Shown piece by piece: positions 11,267-22,727 of a stretch of 64,000 bases of DNA. The stretch comes from Achatina immaculata. Its lineage: Eukaryota > Mollusca > Gastropoda > Stylommatophora > Achatinidae. Under the pieces are notes generated by a model, which had not been told where the DNA came from, made no database searches, and was given only the letters and a program-made list of their open reading frames with translations. Positions within the stretch are counted from its first letter, which is position 1. The number at the start of each line of letters is the position of its first letter. Location of the stretch: contig CM019716.1 in NCBI GenBank assembly GCA_009760885.1, positions 15,007,202 through 15,071,201 on the forward strand, given 5' to 3'. A program made the position numbers and the translations under genes.

Positions 11267-11807
11267 CTGAAATAAAAAGGGGGAAAAATGAAATTCTTAA
11301 ATGAAAGAAGTCTTCAATAATTTACACAAAAAAAATCTTTATATTTCACTCAACAAAATGAAGTTAACCTACCATTGCTATATTTAAGTTAGCTTTTAAA
11401 AATCATTAATTTACCATTTTACGTACACAGATTGATAGAGGAAAAAACTGTTTTGCTGAAATTTAATGCTAATTCACAAATACGTACTGTATGATCTTGG
11501 ACGTTAAACTGAAACAATAAAATATGTGACTCATTTTAAACAAGAAGTTTTTTTGATGTTGTATTATCTTATTGTGTGGCGAGTGGTTGGGCAGAGAGGG
11601 AGAGGATGATAGATGATAATAATATATTCCTGAGACTGAAGATTTGCTGCTGCTGAGCACGTGGTTGTCGTGTGGCCCATGAGAGGTGGCCTTGGCTGTG
11701 GGGACTTTGTTGATAGATAAGACGGTCGGCAGGACGAGGACTGGCGACATACAGCTTCTATTAGAAACCGGGGGGGGGGGGTTTGACCCGTTAAACCTTT
11801 CTGTTCC

Positions 11808-12010
11808 TACTCTTATCATAACCCCAAGCAAATAATACTTTCTCATGCGCTCCTTCCACCACAAAAATTCTGTTCCTACTCTTATCATAACCCCAAGCAA
11901 ATAATACTCTCTCATGCGCTCCTTCCACCACAAAAATTCTGTTCCTACTCTTATCATAACCCCAAGCAAATAATACTCTCCTATGCGCTTCTTCCACCAC
12001 AAAAATAATA
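11808..12010. repeat. 69-bp tandem repeat, three copies, in LRR-2 intron 2
   Basis: Three nearly identical 69-bp units (ctgttcctactcttatcata is the start) right of a G10 run. They encode a 23-residue repeat on the minus strand by chance, as 69 is a multiple of three. Confidence 0.9.
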
Positions 12011-12499
12011 AATAACACAAACATGAAGAATAAAAATGAATGAATCGCTGCCATGGGCAAAAGAGCTAATTGTAATGTTACACAGACCTGGACGCAGTTT
12101 AATCAGAACCCTCGAAGGAATACAGAAGATCATGTGTCTATAATTCTGTATTATTCCCAAATGAGAGCTCCTAACAGTTCTTAAATCATTTGCTTGATAA
12201 AACCCCCACAAACATGGTTATCTCTTTCATGAACATGAGTTATCCTCTCTTTAACACTATGATCTCCTTCTCAAAACAGGGTTATCCTCCCCTTAAAAAC
12301 ATAGTTTTCTCCTCACAACAAAAAATACTTTCCTCATAACGCCAAACATGGTGATTTCCTCTTTAAAATAAATATAGTTTCCTTCTGCTACCCAAACACA
12401 CAGGACATATAATTTCCGAGTTACCTCAAGCAGGGTATGTCCTGAAAGTTGAAAACAAATAAACAACTTCTTCTTCGTTTTTTTCTTATTATTATTATT

Positions 12500-12665
12500 A
12501 TTGTTCACCTTTCCGAACGATTAATGCTCATTGCTGCAGATAAGGGTTGCCTCCATTCCTCTCCATTCCTAATCTTCTTTCTCCAGTTGGTGACACTAGT
12601 TACTTTTATATCCTTTTCTATGGTGTCTTTCTAACCATTTTTCGAGACGTCTCTGTCTGTTCCGT
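12500..12665 (-). mobile_element. LINE-D 3' fragment in LRR-2 intron 2
   Basis: The minus strand matches the tail of the element at 5235-5580, including gtgtcaccaactggag and a 3' GAAGAA-like run. About 160 bp remain. Confidence 0.7.
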
Positions 12666-12669
12666 AACA

Positions 12670-13715
12670 CTATTAAACAACTACATTAGATTTCGTTAAA
12701 TAAATCTTACAACTTAATACTTCAGCGTTCTCTTAAACTAGAAAGCTTCTACATGTGGTAACTTAGTAAAAAGGAAGCAAATGTCTGAAGCATACCAGAG
12801 AACCGTTTAATCTCGATAACATGTGATCTTTATCCAAATGTAGAAAAAAACCTATTTCTCCATATTTGATAAATGGATATATCAAAATACTAGGTTCAAC
12901 AAAACTCCTTTAAATAGGAAATTATGTACTGAAACTTCATACAAGGGTAGATAGCCCAGACTATCAGGTGACGCATCTTAATTCAACTTCAAATTAACAC
13001 TGGGAAGCTTGTTCTATAAAAGATCTTAAATCTTACGTTAAAATAGCACACAATGAACAGCATAATACGCCAAAATGTTTTAGACACACACGCTAGGTAA
13101 TAACATCTTAGATATATTTTTCACTCACGTATCCCAATAGAGATTGGCCCCACAGGTGTGAAGCGCGGGTATAGCGACTGGCCTCAGCCCAGCTCTCTCC
13201 GAAGTTCTCTCTTCAGCCGCCGGTAGATGTATGGATTTGAATCTTCTTTCGGATGAGATCACGTGATCACAAGTCTCGCGCGTCTTAATTTTGCCTTTCG
13301 TCGTACTTACTCTAATTCTACCATTTAGACGAGAATTTCTTATTTCTTAACTTGCGGCATTCCAAGACATTATATGAACGTCTAGCTTTTCCAACACAGC
13401 ATGTGGTATTAATGACGTAAATGTCATCAGTCTGTAATTCTTTCGATTCCTTGAGTTTGGTTTTCTCTTAACTCTATAATTTCCTTATGTGACTCCAACA
13501 ATGCCTGCCATTCTCTTTACTGTTTATTACATTGCTGCTGTCCTTGCTATTTCTGCTATTATTACTTTTATAATAATAATAATGATAATGTGCCCCACTC
13601 GCTTCACGACAGCTACAAGTATTTTCTTGCTGCTGCAACAGGACTGAAACCCCTACTGTTGTGTTAAGTTTGAAAAAAGTGCAACTAAAGTCAGTTCATG
13701 CTTGTAACAACGCAC
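12670..13715. other. LRR-2 intron 2 sequence, no other gene seen
   Basis: AT-rich, with short ATT runs near 13560. A GC-richer patch at 13150-13330 is not recognised. Confidence 0.5.
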
Positions 13716-13719
13716 TGAC

Positions 13720-13821
13720 CTGAAACACTACAGCACTGACAGCGGTAATGTTGCTCCCAGTCTGTAGCTGTGGTAGGCTCTGCAGGTTTCTGCAGATCAT
13801 GGTTCGTGTGCAGCCACATTC
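13720..13821 (-). CDS. LRR-2 exon 2: cysteine-rich LRR N-cap
   Basis: 34 codons, flanked by acceptor TTGAAACAG and donor CAG|GTCAGT. It contributes ECGC and a further Cys (residues 32, 34, 40). With Cys25 from exon 1 these make the C-x6-C-x-C-x5-C pattern of LRRNT domains. NIT gives a potential N-glycosylation site. The domain is split between two exons, as in LRR-3 and LRR-4. Confidence 0.85.
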
Positions 13822-14540
13822 CTGTTTCAAAATAGAAATAATAAAAATGGTAATAAAAATAGTACTTGCTAAAATTATTAAAATAAGTAATTTGTAGAAA
13901 AGTGTCTTCCTGCGAATAAAAGCGTGCTGTATGGGACTCGAGTTTAGGTCCTTACAGCCGTCGCTTTTACAGAGATATGTTTGAAATGTGACAGCAGGCA
14001 GACAGATATTTAGAGATTGTGTTCGTTAGAAATTTTAAATTTTAAATTGGTGCATTATAGACAGAGGAGTATAATTTGATATTTTCAGGGTTTTTGATAG
14101 AAATAAAGTCTATAAATGAAATCTCCTTAACAGAAATATAGGAAATATAAATGCAGATTTAATAACAATCATAATAAACTTCACTATCTGCGGCATTCAA
14201 GGAAATACATTTACAATCGATATTAAACAGCTAGAAATAATAACATAAAATAATCGGGGTGTGTTTGAAAAAAAAACCAGATTACCAGTGTTGATATTTT
14301 GAAATAATCGTCACCAAAAACGTAAACAAAGGTCTGTTATGAGCGAACACCAAAAAAAAAAAAAAGAATACACAATATGAATTTATCTACATAGTCTTCG
14401 TAGTGTATTTCTTATATTTAAATATTATAATGAAATCTTCATTTAACAAGGACTAGAGAAATATACTGTGTATGATCTCTCTTAGTAGTCAAACTATTTT
14501 TTCCGTAACAGAAAAAACGCAATAAGAAGCACACTACTCG

Positions 14541-15367
14541 TATATAGAAAACATTCTCTTCAGATATGATAAAGTCTCTACTTACCTGTGTGTTGTAAGT
14601 ATATTACTCGTATATAGAAAACATTCTCGCCAGATATAATAAAGTCTCTACTTACCTGTGTGTTGTAAGTATATTACTCGTATATAGAAAACATTCTCGC
14701 CAGATATAATAAAGTCTCTACTTACCTGTGTGTTGTAAGTATATTACTCGTATATAGAAAACATTCTCGCCAGATATAATAAAGTCTCTACTTACCTGTG
14801 TGTTGTAAGTATATTACTCGTATATAGAAAACATTCTCGCCAGATATAATAAAGTCTCTACTTACCTGTGTGTTGTAAGTATATTACTCGTATATAGAAA
14901 ACATTCTCGCCAGATATAATAAAGTCTCTACTTACCTGTGTGTTGTAAGTATATTACTCGTATATAGAAAACATTCTCGTCAGATATAATAAAGTCTCTA
15001 CTTACCTGTGTGTTGTAAGTATATATTACTCGTATATAGAAAACATTCTCGTCAGATATAATAAAGTCTCTACTTACCTGTGTGTTGTAAGTATATTACT
15101 CGTATACATAAAACATTCTCGTCAGATATAATAAAGTCTCTACTTACCTGTGTGTTGTAAGTATATTACTCGTATATAGAAAACATTCTCGTCAGATATA
15201 ATAAAGTCTCTACTTACCTGTGTGTTGTAAGTATATTACTCGTATATAGAAAACATTCTCGTCAGATATAATAAAGTCTCTACTTACCTGTGTGTTGTAA
15301 GTATATTACTCGTATATAGAAAACATTCTCGTCAGATATAATAAAGTCTCTACTTACCTGTGTGTTG
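14541..15367 (-). repeat. 70-bp minisatellite carrying 12 copies of the LRR-2 exon 1 splice donor
   Basis: The block cttacctgtgtgttgtaag recurs at 14581, 14651, 14721, 14791, 14861, 14931, 15001, 15073, 15143, 15213, 15283 and 15353, so the spacing is 70 bp (once 72). On the minus strand each copy is the last 14 coding bases of exon 1 followed by CAG|GTAAGTAG. Only the copy at 15353 continues into real exon; the other eleven lie in intron 1. Units differ by a few bases: cgcc against cgtc divides the array into left and right blocks. Confidence 0.95.
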
Positions 15368-15447
15368 TAAGGACAAGTCGTAGCCACAGTCTGTGAGATA
15401 CAGACAATACATAGAATCAAAGTGTGCAGACGTCTTGCTGCACCCAT
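15358..15447 (-). CDS. LRR-2 exon 1: signal peptide
   Basis: The ATG at 15447 starts 30 codons: a basic start (MGAARR), a hydrophobic core (about residues 9-22), then CPYNTQ with Cys25. The donor CAG|GTAAGTAG is near-perfect. An ATG at 15458 is out of frame and stops after two codons, so 15447 is preferred. The Cys-Pro-Tyr motif at the mature N-terminus recurs in LRR-3, LRR-4 and the orphan exon at 19809. Confidence 0.85.
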
Positions 15448-15449
15448 CT

Positions 15450-16620
15450 TCACCTCATGGAGCTAAAATGGAAAGATCACACCTGTAGATCTACCTGGTG
15501 TACACGAGCTCGTCTACCTGAAATGAAAGGAGGCCCAGGGTTTCAGAAAATCTTGGTATTTTAGAAGTCTCGGGTTTGTGTCATCCTGTCTGTTTCTCTG
15601 ACAATACTGCAGTCAAAGAGCCTATATTTACAAGTCTTCAGGCTCATGAAAGTTGTTCATTTTTCACCGTGTCCGAAATTCATGAACCGTAACAACCTTG
15701 CCTACGCTCAAATTTTCTCTATAGTTTATATAATACCTGGCAGTGAGTGGCCCATTTTAAGAGTTTGGGCGCACTCTTAGCGCTAAAGTCTTTCATGCAT
15801 GATCACTGACGTTCTTCATATTTGAATTTTGAATAAATGTCAAGCAAATAGGCTTTATTACGGCATAGAACCGAAGAGGCCGTTCACCTGTATTATGCAG
15901 CTATAAGCAGAGGCTTGTGAAAGGAAATAATCGTAGACAGATTTGGACAGCCCGATATTTTGTTCCACTGAACCATTTGAATTGCTTTGAAAGATATATA
16001 ACCACATTATGTGTCTGGTTTTCAAACTCTAAGCTATCATATAATCTAGCTACAGCTTTTAACTCTACCCATTTCTTGTTAAAAATGAGCTGCTGTGTTT
16101 ATTATAAAGTGCTGTAGGGACTTTTTGTGTGTGTATGGTAGCTGTCTTTTATTTGACATACAAATACCATACAACTGAGCGGATTGATGGGTGCGATTAT
16201 GAGTCAAAGACCACAGAAGCGGACGAAAAAGAAACTGAATAGACCTGACGTCAACATTTCCTATTTTAGTTGTACGTTTTAACCTTCTTTGGTTCAGTTT
16301 AAAAATTAACTGAGCTCATAGATGGGTGAAAACACGAGCACACAGACACATAAAGACGTTAAAATTTGCCATTTTAGTTTATTTGAGAAAGCAGTTTGGA
16401 GAATGTGGTTAATCAAGCATAATTTATATACTGAAGACGATTTTGCTACTAGGCGAGTATGGCAATCAGAATCCTACATTTCGTTTCAAATCTTTCAAAA
16501 GCTATCTACTAATGAACGCGGGTAGATCGGGATTCATTCTTTCAGATTAAAACACAACGAGTTACCGATTACAACTCTGTAACCGTTCCCAGACTTTCTA
16601 AACTCTGATCTACCTGTCCT
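15450..16620. other. Upstream region of LRR-2, no gene seen
   Basis: It should hold the LRR-2 promoter, but I see no clear TATA box. A 67-codon open stretch at 16322 has no recognisable domain. Confidence 0.5.
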
Positions 16621-16624
16621 CCTT

Positions 16625-16930
16625 CCACTGCTAGTGCAGTGGATTAGACACTCGCTTTCCGACCCGGCGGCCTAGCTTCGATTTCCACTCACCACAAGGG
16701 AGGAGTGTGGGTGTGGGGGAGGGGGAGGGGTCAGACCTTGGCTAGTAAAAAAAACTCCCAGAGTTAACCCAGCCTGGAGGAAAAAAAAATGGGTACCAGG
16801 GTTAAGGCTCTGGGAGTGAAGAAAGAAATGTCGCACTTAGTGACGGGGTTCCTGCTGACGGTGACACTAGTAGGCCAGTCTCTGGTTAACTGCTGACAAG
16901 GCAGCACAACACGTATGGTTTGACCGTTTG
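16625..16930 (+). mobile_element. tRNA-derived SINE
   Basis: The 5' end resembles a tRNA gene: AGTGCAGTGGATTAGACAC in A-box position and CTTCGATTTCC in B-box position. A tRNA-unrelated body with gggtaccag and interrupted A runs follows. It shares a general plan with the SINEs at 26220, 38555, 40150 and 48490. Confidence 0.65.
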
Positions 16931-17439
16931 CTTTAACTACTTAAGTACTTTAATTCAAATCGACTAGCATTTCCTCAGTTCCGTAATCAAGATGGCTAGC
17001 AAAGTAAAAAAAAACTGAAACATCCGGCAGAAAAACTTTAGGCCTTTTCTAAGAATAGAAATCATATGAGGAGCGCAGCACTAAACAGAACAGACTTGAT
17101 GAAATATTTGGAAAAGCCTGCACCCACCAGGACTAAGAATGCGCAGCATGTTTGGGGTGCAGCAAACTTCACGCTCCTTTGTTCTTTTTAACGTCAAGAT
17201 GTAGCATAGCCCCTTGTAACTTAGAATTATGAATATAATTATGCATATGTTTTAGCTATAAAGGTTAGCATTAAATAAGAAGAGAATAGGTAAATAGGAA
17301 ACTTAGAGAACAAGGTAGAAAACCGACTCCCACGACACTGGTGGTAGATCATCACGACTGGACGCTGAAGGGGTGAACATTCGACGGCACTAAACTTACG
17401 GGTTATGACTCGGGAACCAATCAGCGCGCATACCAAAAC

Positions 17440-17580
17440 TAATGGACCCGTTTCGAATCTTCTTACATCCTTCCCGTGTCGTTTAAACGTCATATAGGGC
17501 TCGCATGGCGCTTGCCAAGATTTCCTGTTTTCGGCAAGCTTTTCAACCTCATCAAGGGATGTTATTCCCACTATGCTGAG
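17440..17580 (-). mobile_element. LINE-C 3' end fragment
   Basis: It shares ttacatccttcccgtg, catatagggct and cctcatcaagggat with 36870-36975 and 53340-53450. On the minus strand it encodes SLDEVEKLAENRKSW, the C-terminus of LINE-C. The rest of the open stretch to 17643 is not recognised. Confidence 0.7.
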
Positions 17581-17639
17581 CAGAATTACCGAGTGGTGAG
17601 TTGAAAATAAAAAAGGAACGCCAGGAAAAAAGAAAGGAC

Positions 17640-18390
17640 ACACGGAGAGACAGGTAGGAAAAACGAAGGAAAGACAGAGGTTTAGGACGAGAAGTAGTTT
17701 ATTTTAGACAGAAAAAATGCGTAAAGTTAGAAAGTGATTATTAGTACCTCAGGTCAAATGAGGTGATATTTTTGGAACTCTGTGCAAAATGCTGTTGGAG
17801 CTACCCTAATATGATACCTGTGAACTTCGTTTGATGAGTATTAAAAGTGATTTACAATTTGACTCAAGAACGAACCATATGGAGCTTTCTTATGATTATG
17901 TGTATTAAGAGTTCAGTCTTGTGGCAATACATATAGTAACACGTGGAGCTACGTTCAGAGCTTCTGGAATGTGGAAGTAAACAAAAACAAGACGTATTAC
18001 TGCATTCATAAATTCAAAAGGTGTCTGTCGCCATCGCTCACGATCCAGCAACATCATTAATTCAAAGGGTTAATTATAATGCACGGCGATATAACGCAGT
18101 ATTAATCAGTTCGAGCAATCTTCAGTATATAAAAATTCGAACAATTACGAAAGAACAGTAACTATCACAATCTCTCAACACTATAATGGCAGTATACTTC
18201 AACTCAAGTCATCAAACCATCACTATATAAATACAATTAAAAAATATTATAAAGAGCATCGTTGAGGGAGAATTTGTTTCACGCGGTAGTACAGTAAGTT
18301 TTAACTCTTACTGCGACGTTTAGGGGCGTATGAGAGAAGATGTGTGAAGAAAAGGACCCCAACTGTGGAGCAACCGTAGCTGGCTGTTCC
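17640..18390. other. No gene seen
   Basis: AT-rich DNA with no repeat or coding signal I can defend. Confidence 0.5.
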
Positions 18391-18399
18391 GTCACAAAA

Positions 18400-18700
18400 A
18401 CGCGACCGTTTATATTTACTTCAAGGCGTCGTTGGTGATAGAAAACAATATGGCGGTCGGCCTAGATCCAACGTACTCTCCTGACCTAGCCCCTTGTGAC
18501 CTCGCTTTATTTCTTAAAATGGAACTGAAGCTCCGTAGATGAAATCCAAAAGGGGCAGCAGGCTGTACAGAGGGCCTCGGGAAAATGACTTCTTCGGTGA
18601 CTTTGAGATTTGGAAGAGGCCCTTGGATCGCTGTGCACGTTCGAAAGAGGACTGTCTCGAAATCTGGATGGCGACCTATTTTAATTAAGGTAAGAGTGTA
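18400..18700 (+). mobile_element. mariner/Tc1-like transposase C-terminal relic
   Basis: The + strand encodes DPTYSPDLAPCDLALFLKM, the conserved region around the last catalytic Asp of mariner transposases. It is followed by frameshifted and stop-containing remains. No intact transposase or TIR pair is present. Confidence 0.8.
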
Positions 18701-18799
18701 AACTTTTGAGAGTAGGCATGAAACATTTGAATATTACATTGTATAATGAGGGGGCAGAATTTCTGACAGGCCTGCGCGTTTACCTAGTTAGCCTTCGAA

Positions 18800-19400
18800 A
18801 ATAAAGTTTCTGAAACGCATGTTTCTCTGTTTATAGATGAATTTGGTAATTACATTTTTTTGCATCCGTTTGGGATGCATACACTTAAATAATGCTGAAC
18901 GTAGAGATTAGAGTAAAAGTCGAGAAATGAAACGTGGGGTGTTATACAAGTCTCCTTAACCATTTCTTCACAATTTGAAAATTTAAAACAAAAACTATTT
19001 TTCTAGGGAAAAAAATGTGCATAAAAACTGCACACAGAAAAATCCTCAGAGTCATAAATGGCCACAAGAAAATTCCACGCACAAAATTATTTCGCGCCCA
19101 AAATCACCTGATTCCAGGTTTAAACGACTAGTAGTGCTTTCACTGAGCCATTACACAGCACATTCGTATTAAAATGAGATGAAAATGTATCAATAACCTC
19201 GCATTGAACTAATCCATGAAAGGTCAGCAGACATGCACACTCACAGCGGCTGTAGCTCTGTATTTTAACGAGAAAAAAAAAAGAATTATAACTGTCATAA
19301 TGTTAAAATATCTCTGATATTTTGGTCTCATTATAGGAGCTTAAACTTGGTGAATCGTTCACTTTAATTTGGCACTGCATGCCACATATAAATGAATTTA
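18800..19400. other. No gene seen
   Basis: AT-rich, featureless to my reading. Confidence 0.5.
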
Positions 19401-19409
19401 CAAGAGAAT

Positions 19410-19680
19410 TCATTCATTCATTCATTTATTCATTCATTTATTCATTCATGTGACATGTCTTGTCCAAAACGTGCACCCCCCCCTCACAACCTCCCTGAAC
19501 GCAGTGCACGTTCTTGCGCAAGTTGACCATCGTCTTGCAATGACACATTCAGACTTTTCATGATGTCCTGAGTCCACCTGTGGCGTCCCTTTTCTCCTTT
19601 TCCCGTCACCATGCCTTCTACTATCAACCTCTCCAAGCTATTGGAAGTCATTTTTATCCGATCTATTACAGGAAACAAAT
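19410..19680 (-). mobile_element. LINE-H 3' fragment with ATTC-type tail
   Basis: On the minus strand it encodes a LINE-type tail (GEKGRHRWTQDIMKSLNVS). At its 3' end lies a run of attcattcattt repeats (19410-19450), like the tails of LINE-A. It is 5'-truncated. Confidence 0.65.
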
Positions 19681-19808
19681 AAGAACATTTGTGAAGTCAT
19701 AAAATTCCTGGCAGTTCAAGGAAGTCGCTCAGTTGTGTTCCGCTAGCACTTTATTTCAGTAATCCTTATTAACCTTCAGGATAATTCTCCATCTTTCCAG
19801 AAGACAAG

Positions 19809-19883
19809 ATGAATTCGACAAGAAGTTTCCTCTTTTCAATTCCCATCGTCGCCTGCGTGTCCACAGTTTGTCCCTACATTGAG
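19809..19883 (+). pseudogene. Orphan exon 1 of the LRR family with broken donor
   Basis: An ATG opens 25 codons: MNSTRS, a hydrophobic core, then CPYIE at the end. Start (MNS) and end (CPY) match exon 1 of LRR-4. The expected phase-0 donor reads GAG|CTGAGC, a single change from the consensus GAG|GTGAGC. No exon 2 or exon 3 is visible downstream on this strand. It is most likely a relic of a lost family member. Confidence 0.6.
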
Positions 19884-19889
19884 CTGAGC

Positions 19890-20700
19890 ACATTAACTAC
19901 TGGAGTATGTTTGCAAAAAAGCAGAGAAATATGTGTCAACTATGAATGTGTATGTGTGTTCTGTGCACCTGTGTATGTTTGTGTTGCCGTGTTTATGTAT
20001 GTTTGTGCGTTTGTAGGCGCATAGTGTGTGTGTGTGTGTATGTACGTGTGTGAGTGTGAATAGGTTAGAAGTCATAAAGTGAAAAAAATGAAATATAAAT
20101 ATGAACATTACAGAAAATTTTAAAATATTATTTTACAACAATGTGTTGAAACTGAAAGAAAAGGATCGATTAAAAAAATTACATTATAAATTTAGCTTGT
20201 TTTGTGAAAGTACGCTTTTTTCCCCTGAAAATTTAACTAATAAACATCAACAACAACAATTATTTACAGTCTTTGAGCAATACACACTGATGTGCCTCAC
20301 ATTACTGGCAGATATTTTCCATTAAAGGAAGCTGTTTCGATCTCTCTTCCAACAAAACAAAAAGGGGAAGTATATTTTCAGATACAGTTCTCAATTAATT
20401 TTGTGCGGCTTGAGTATTTTATTTCTATACCTCTTTTGTCTCTGAACTCAGTGTCAATGAAATAAAGACAAAGTAAGGCTTAAATATGAACCCAGTGCCA
20501 GTGAAGTAAAGACAAAGTAAGGCTTAAATATGAAGGAAAATGTAAACAAATAATGGTCTAAGATGGAGAAAGAACGAAACCATAGGGGAGATCATTCACA
20601 GGGAAAATTTCGTGTAGTAATAACCTGGAAAGTATTTAAGAAAAACAGACAGTAATAATTTTTACAGTTTATTCATTTATATGCTCTAAAATATTTGTTA
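19890..20700. other. GT-rich patch and AT-rich DNA, no gene seen
   Basis: Short GT-rich runs at 19940-20060. The rest is AT-rich, with a near-repeat of aagacaaagtaaggcttaaa at about 20465 and 20507. Confidence 0.5.
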
Positions 20701-20704
20701 CCAA

Positions 20705-20800
20705 ATAACAAAAGTTCGCGAACCCTCCTACACTTTAGAAAAAGTTCATGTCTGTATCATAACTATGTGCTTTAAATCTTCAGAAAATATAGTTTATTAT
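20705..20800. mobile_element. Fragment of the hAT-like repeat also at 23843
   Basis: cctacactttagaaaaag and the following 80 bp align with 23900-23985. It abuts the truncated 3' side of the LINE-A piece at 20800. Confidence 0.5.
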
Positions 20801-21055
20801 GAATACATTTGTTCTTTTTTGTGTCCATGATGTTTGAAGAACTCTTCTGTAGCATTTATATTCAAAGGCACTTATGTGTTTCTCGGCTGTTGTGTTAAGT
20901 GTCCAGGTCTCACAGGCATATGCCCTTAAAAATATTATTTTTATAGTTCTGTCTGCTCCTTTCCACAGATTCTTTAGTTGTTTTACTTTTTGAAGAGTGA
21001 TAGATGTCCTCCTTTTAATTTCCCTCATTGTATCTCCATTATTAGTTAGTAATCA
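20798..21055 (-). mobile_element. LINE-A internal fragment
   Basis: The minus strand encodes NGDTMREIKRRTSITLQKVK, then the ACETWTLNTTAEKH and RRVLQTSWTQKRTN blocks of LINE-A. Unlike the other copies it lacks the 3' end. Confidence 0.8.
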
Positions 21056-21102
21056 TAACCTAACTACTTGAACCTAATTTTATTGTTTCTACATTATCCT
21101 AA

Positions 21103-21133
<31 letters not shown>

Positions 21134-21510
21134 CCTTAAGTGCCCAGGGCACATGGGGCTTCCGCAAGGGTTTTCCACAAATGCCTGTCCTTCGCCTTTT
21201 GTTTTGCTCTTGCCCAGGTGAGCCTTCTATTGCTCAATATCCTTTCTGTTGTTCTTCTCCATATCTCTTGTGGTCTACCCTTACTTCTGTTCCCCTGTGG
21301 TGTCCATCTTAGTGCTATTTTTGGTAGTGAGTTGTCAGTCATTCGGAGCACATGTCCCAACCATCGCCAGCGTCTTTCCTCAATAATTGCTGTCAGTGAT
21401 TATCCTAACTACTTTAACCTAATTTTATTGTTTCTATATTATCCTAACTACTTCAACCTAATTTTATTGTTTCTACATTATTCTAACTCCTTTAACCTAA
21501 GAGTGTTTCT
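21040..21510. repeat. 36-bp minisatellite interrupted by a LINE fragment
   Basis: Units containing cctaattttattgtttctac lie at about 21045-21095 and again at 21398-21500. Between them sit a (CT)n run and the LINE-I tail. Confidence 0.75.
21133..21380 (-). mobile_element. LINE-I 3' fragment
   Basis: The minus strand encodes a typical LINE C-terminus: MGHVLRMTDNSLPKIALRW, then GRPQEIWRRT and WARAKQKAKDRHLW. Other lineages of the window use a different tail, so this is a separate family. Confidence 0.8.
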
Positions 21511-21719
21511 ACTCTAAACCTACTGTCTTTATGCTATTTACGATAACGCGCGAATTATGTTTTATTTGTCATCTATAAAACCCACGAGTTTCCGCTGGAA
21601 CAAGAAAAATAACAGCCTGTTACAGATCTGGCCCAGCAAACAGACAAATGTTACAGATAACAAATAAAACATTTGAGCAGAAAAACCAAACAGTCGATCC
21701 ATGATCGAGAGCTTATTAC

Positions 21720-22650
21720 AGCCAGTGCATGTCCCTTATTGACAGTGCATGTCCCTCGACGGCTTCTTATAGTTAGTGCATGTCCCTCGAGGGCTTATTA
21801 CAGTCATTGCATGTCCCTCGAGGGCTTATTACAGTCATTGCATATCCCTCGAGGGCTTATTACAGTCAGTGCATGTCCTTCGAGGGCTTATTACAGTCAT
21901 TGCATGTCCCTCGAAGGCTTATTACAGTCATTGCATGTCCCTCGAGGGCTTATTATAGTCAGTGCATGTCCCTCGAGAGCTTATTACAGTCATTGCATGT
22001 CCCTCGACGGATTATTACAGTCCGTGCTTGTCTCTCGATGGCTTCTTACAGACAGTGCATGTCCCTCGAGCTCTTCTTACAGACAGTGCATGTCCCTCGA
22101 TGGCTTCTTAGAGACAGTACATGTCCCTCGAGCTCTTCTTACAGACAGTGCATGTCCCTCGATGGCTTATTACAGTCAGTGCTTGTCCCTCGATGGCTTC
22201 TTACAGACAGTGCATGTCCCTCGAGTGCTTCTTACAGACAGTGCATGTCCCTGGACGGCTTCTTACAGACAGTGCATGTCCTTCGACGGCTTCTTACAGA
22301 CTGTACATGTCCCTCGACGGCTTCTTACAGACAGTGCATGTCCCTCGACGGCTTCTTACAGACAGTGCATGTCTCTCGAGGACTTCTTACAGACAGTGCA
22401 TGTCCCTCGAGGGCTTCTTACAGACAGTGAATGCCCTTCGAGGACTTCTTACAGACAGTGCATGTCCCTCGAGGACTTCTTACAGACAGTGCATGTCCCT
22501 CGAGGACTTCTTACAGACAGTGCATGTCCCTCGAGGACTTCTTACAGACAGTGCATGTTCCTCGAGGACTTCTTACAGACAGTGCATGTCCCTCGAGGAC
22601 TTCTTACAGACAGTGCATGTCCCTCGAGGACTTCTTACAGGCAGTGCATG
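21720..22650. repeat. 31-bp minisatellite, about 30 copies
   Basis: Unit agtgcatgtccctcgaggac plus ttcttacagac. Because 31 is one more than a multiple of three and the unit lacks stops, all three forward frames stay open, giving a 31-residue pseudo-repeat and an apparent 338-codon frame. Left copies (tattacagtcat) and right copies (cttacagacag) form two homogenised blocks. No coding gene is indicated. Confidence 0.95.
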
Positions 22651-22727
22651 TGCCTCGCTCGTTCTATTCCTCACCCCGCCCTAACTTAAATTTACTTGTA
22701 GTTATAAAACTAACCTAGCGAACAAGA

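Noticed and set aside
10172..15447. LRR-2 as a Toll-like receptor
   Set aside because: After the C-cap there is only a short linker, one hydrophobic segment and a few residues; no TIR domain follows.
21720..22650. CRISPR-like array (regular short repeats)
   Set aside because: Units abut without unique spacers, and the DNA is eukaryotic with spliced genes and retroelements.
21673..22689. A 338-codon reading frame
   Set aside because: It follows the 31-bp minisatellite, is open in three frames, and has no signal peptide or known repeat domain.
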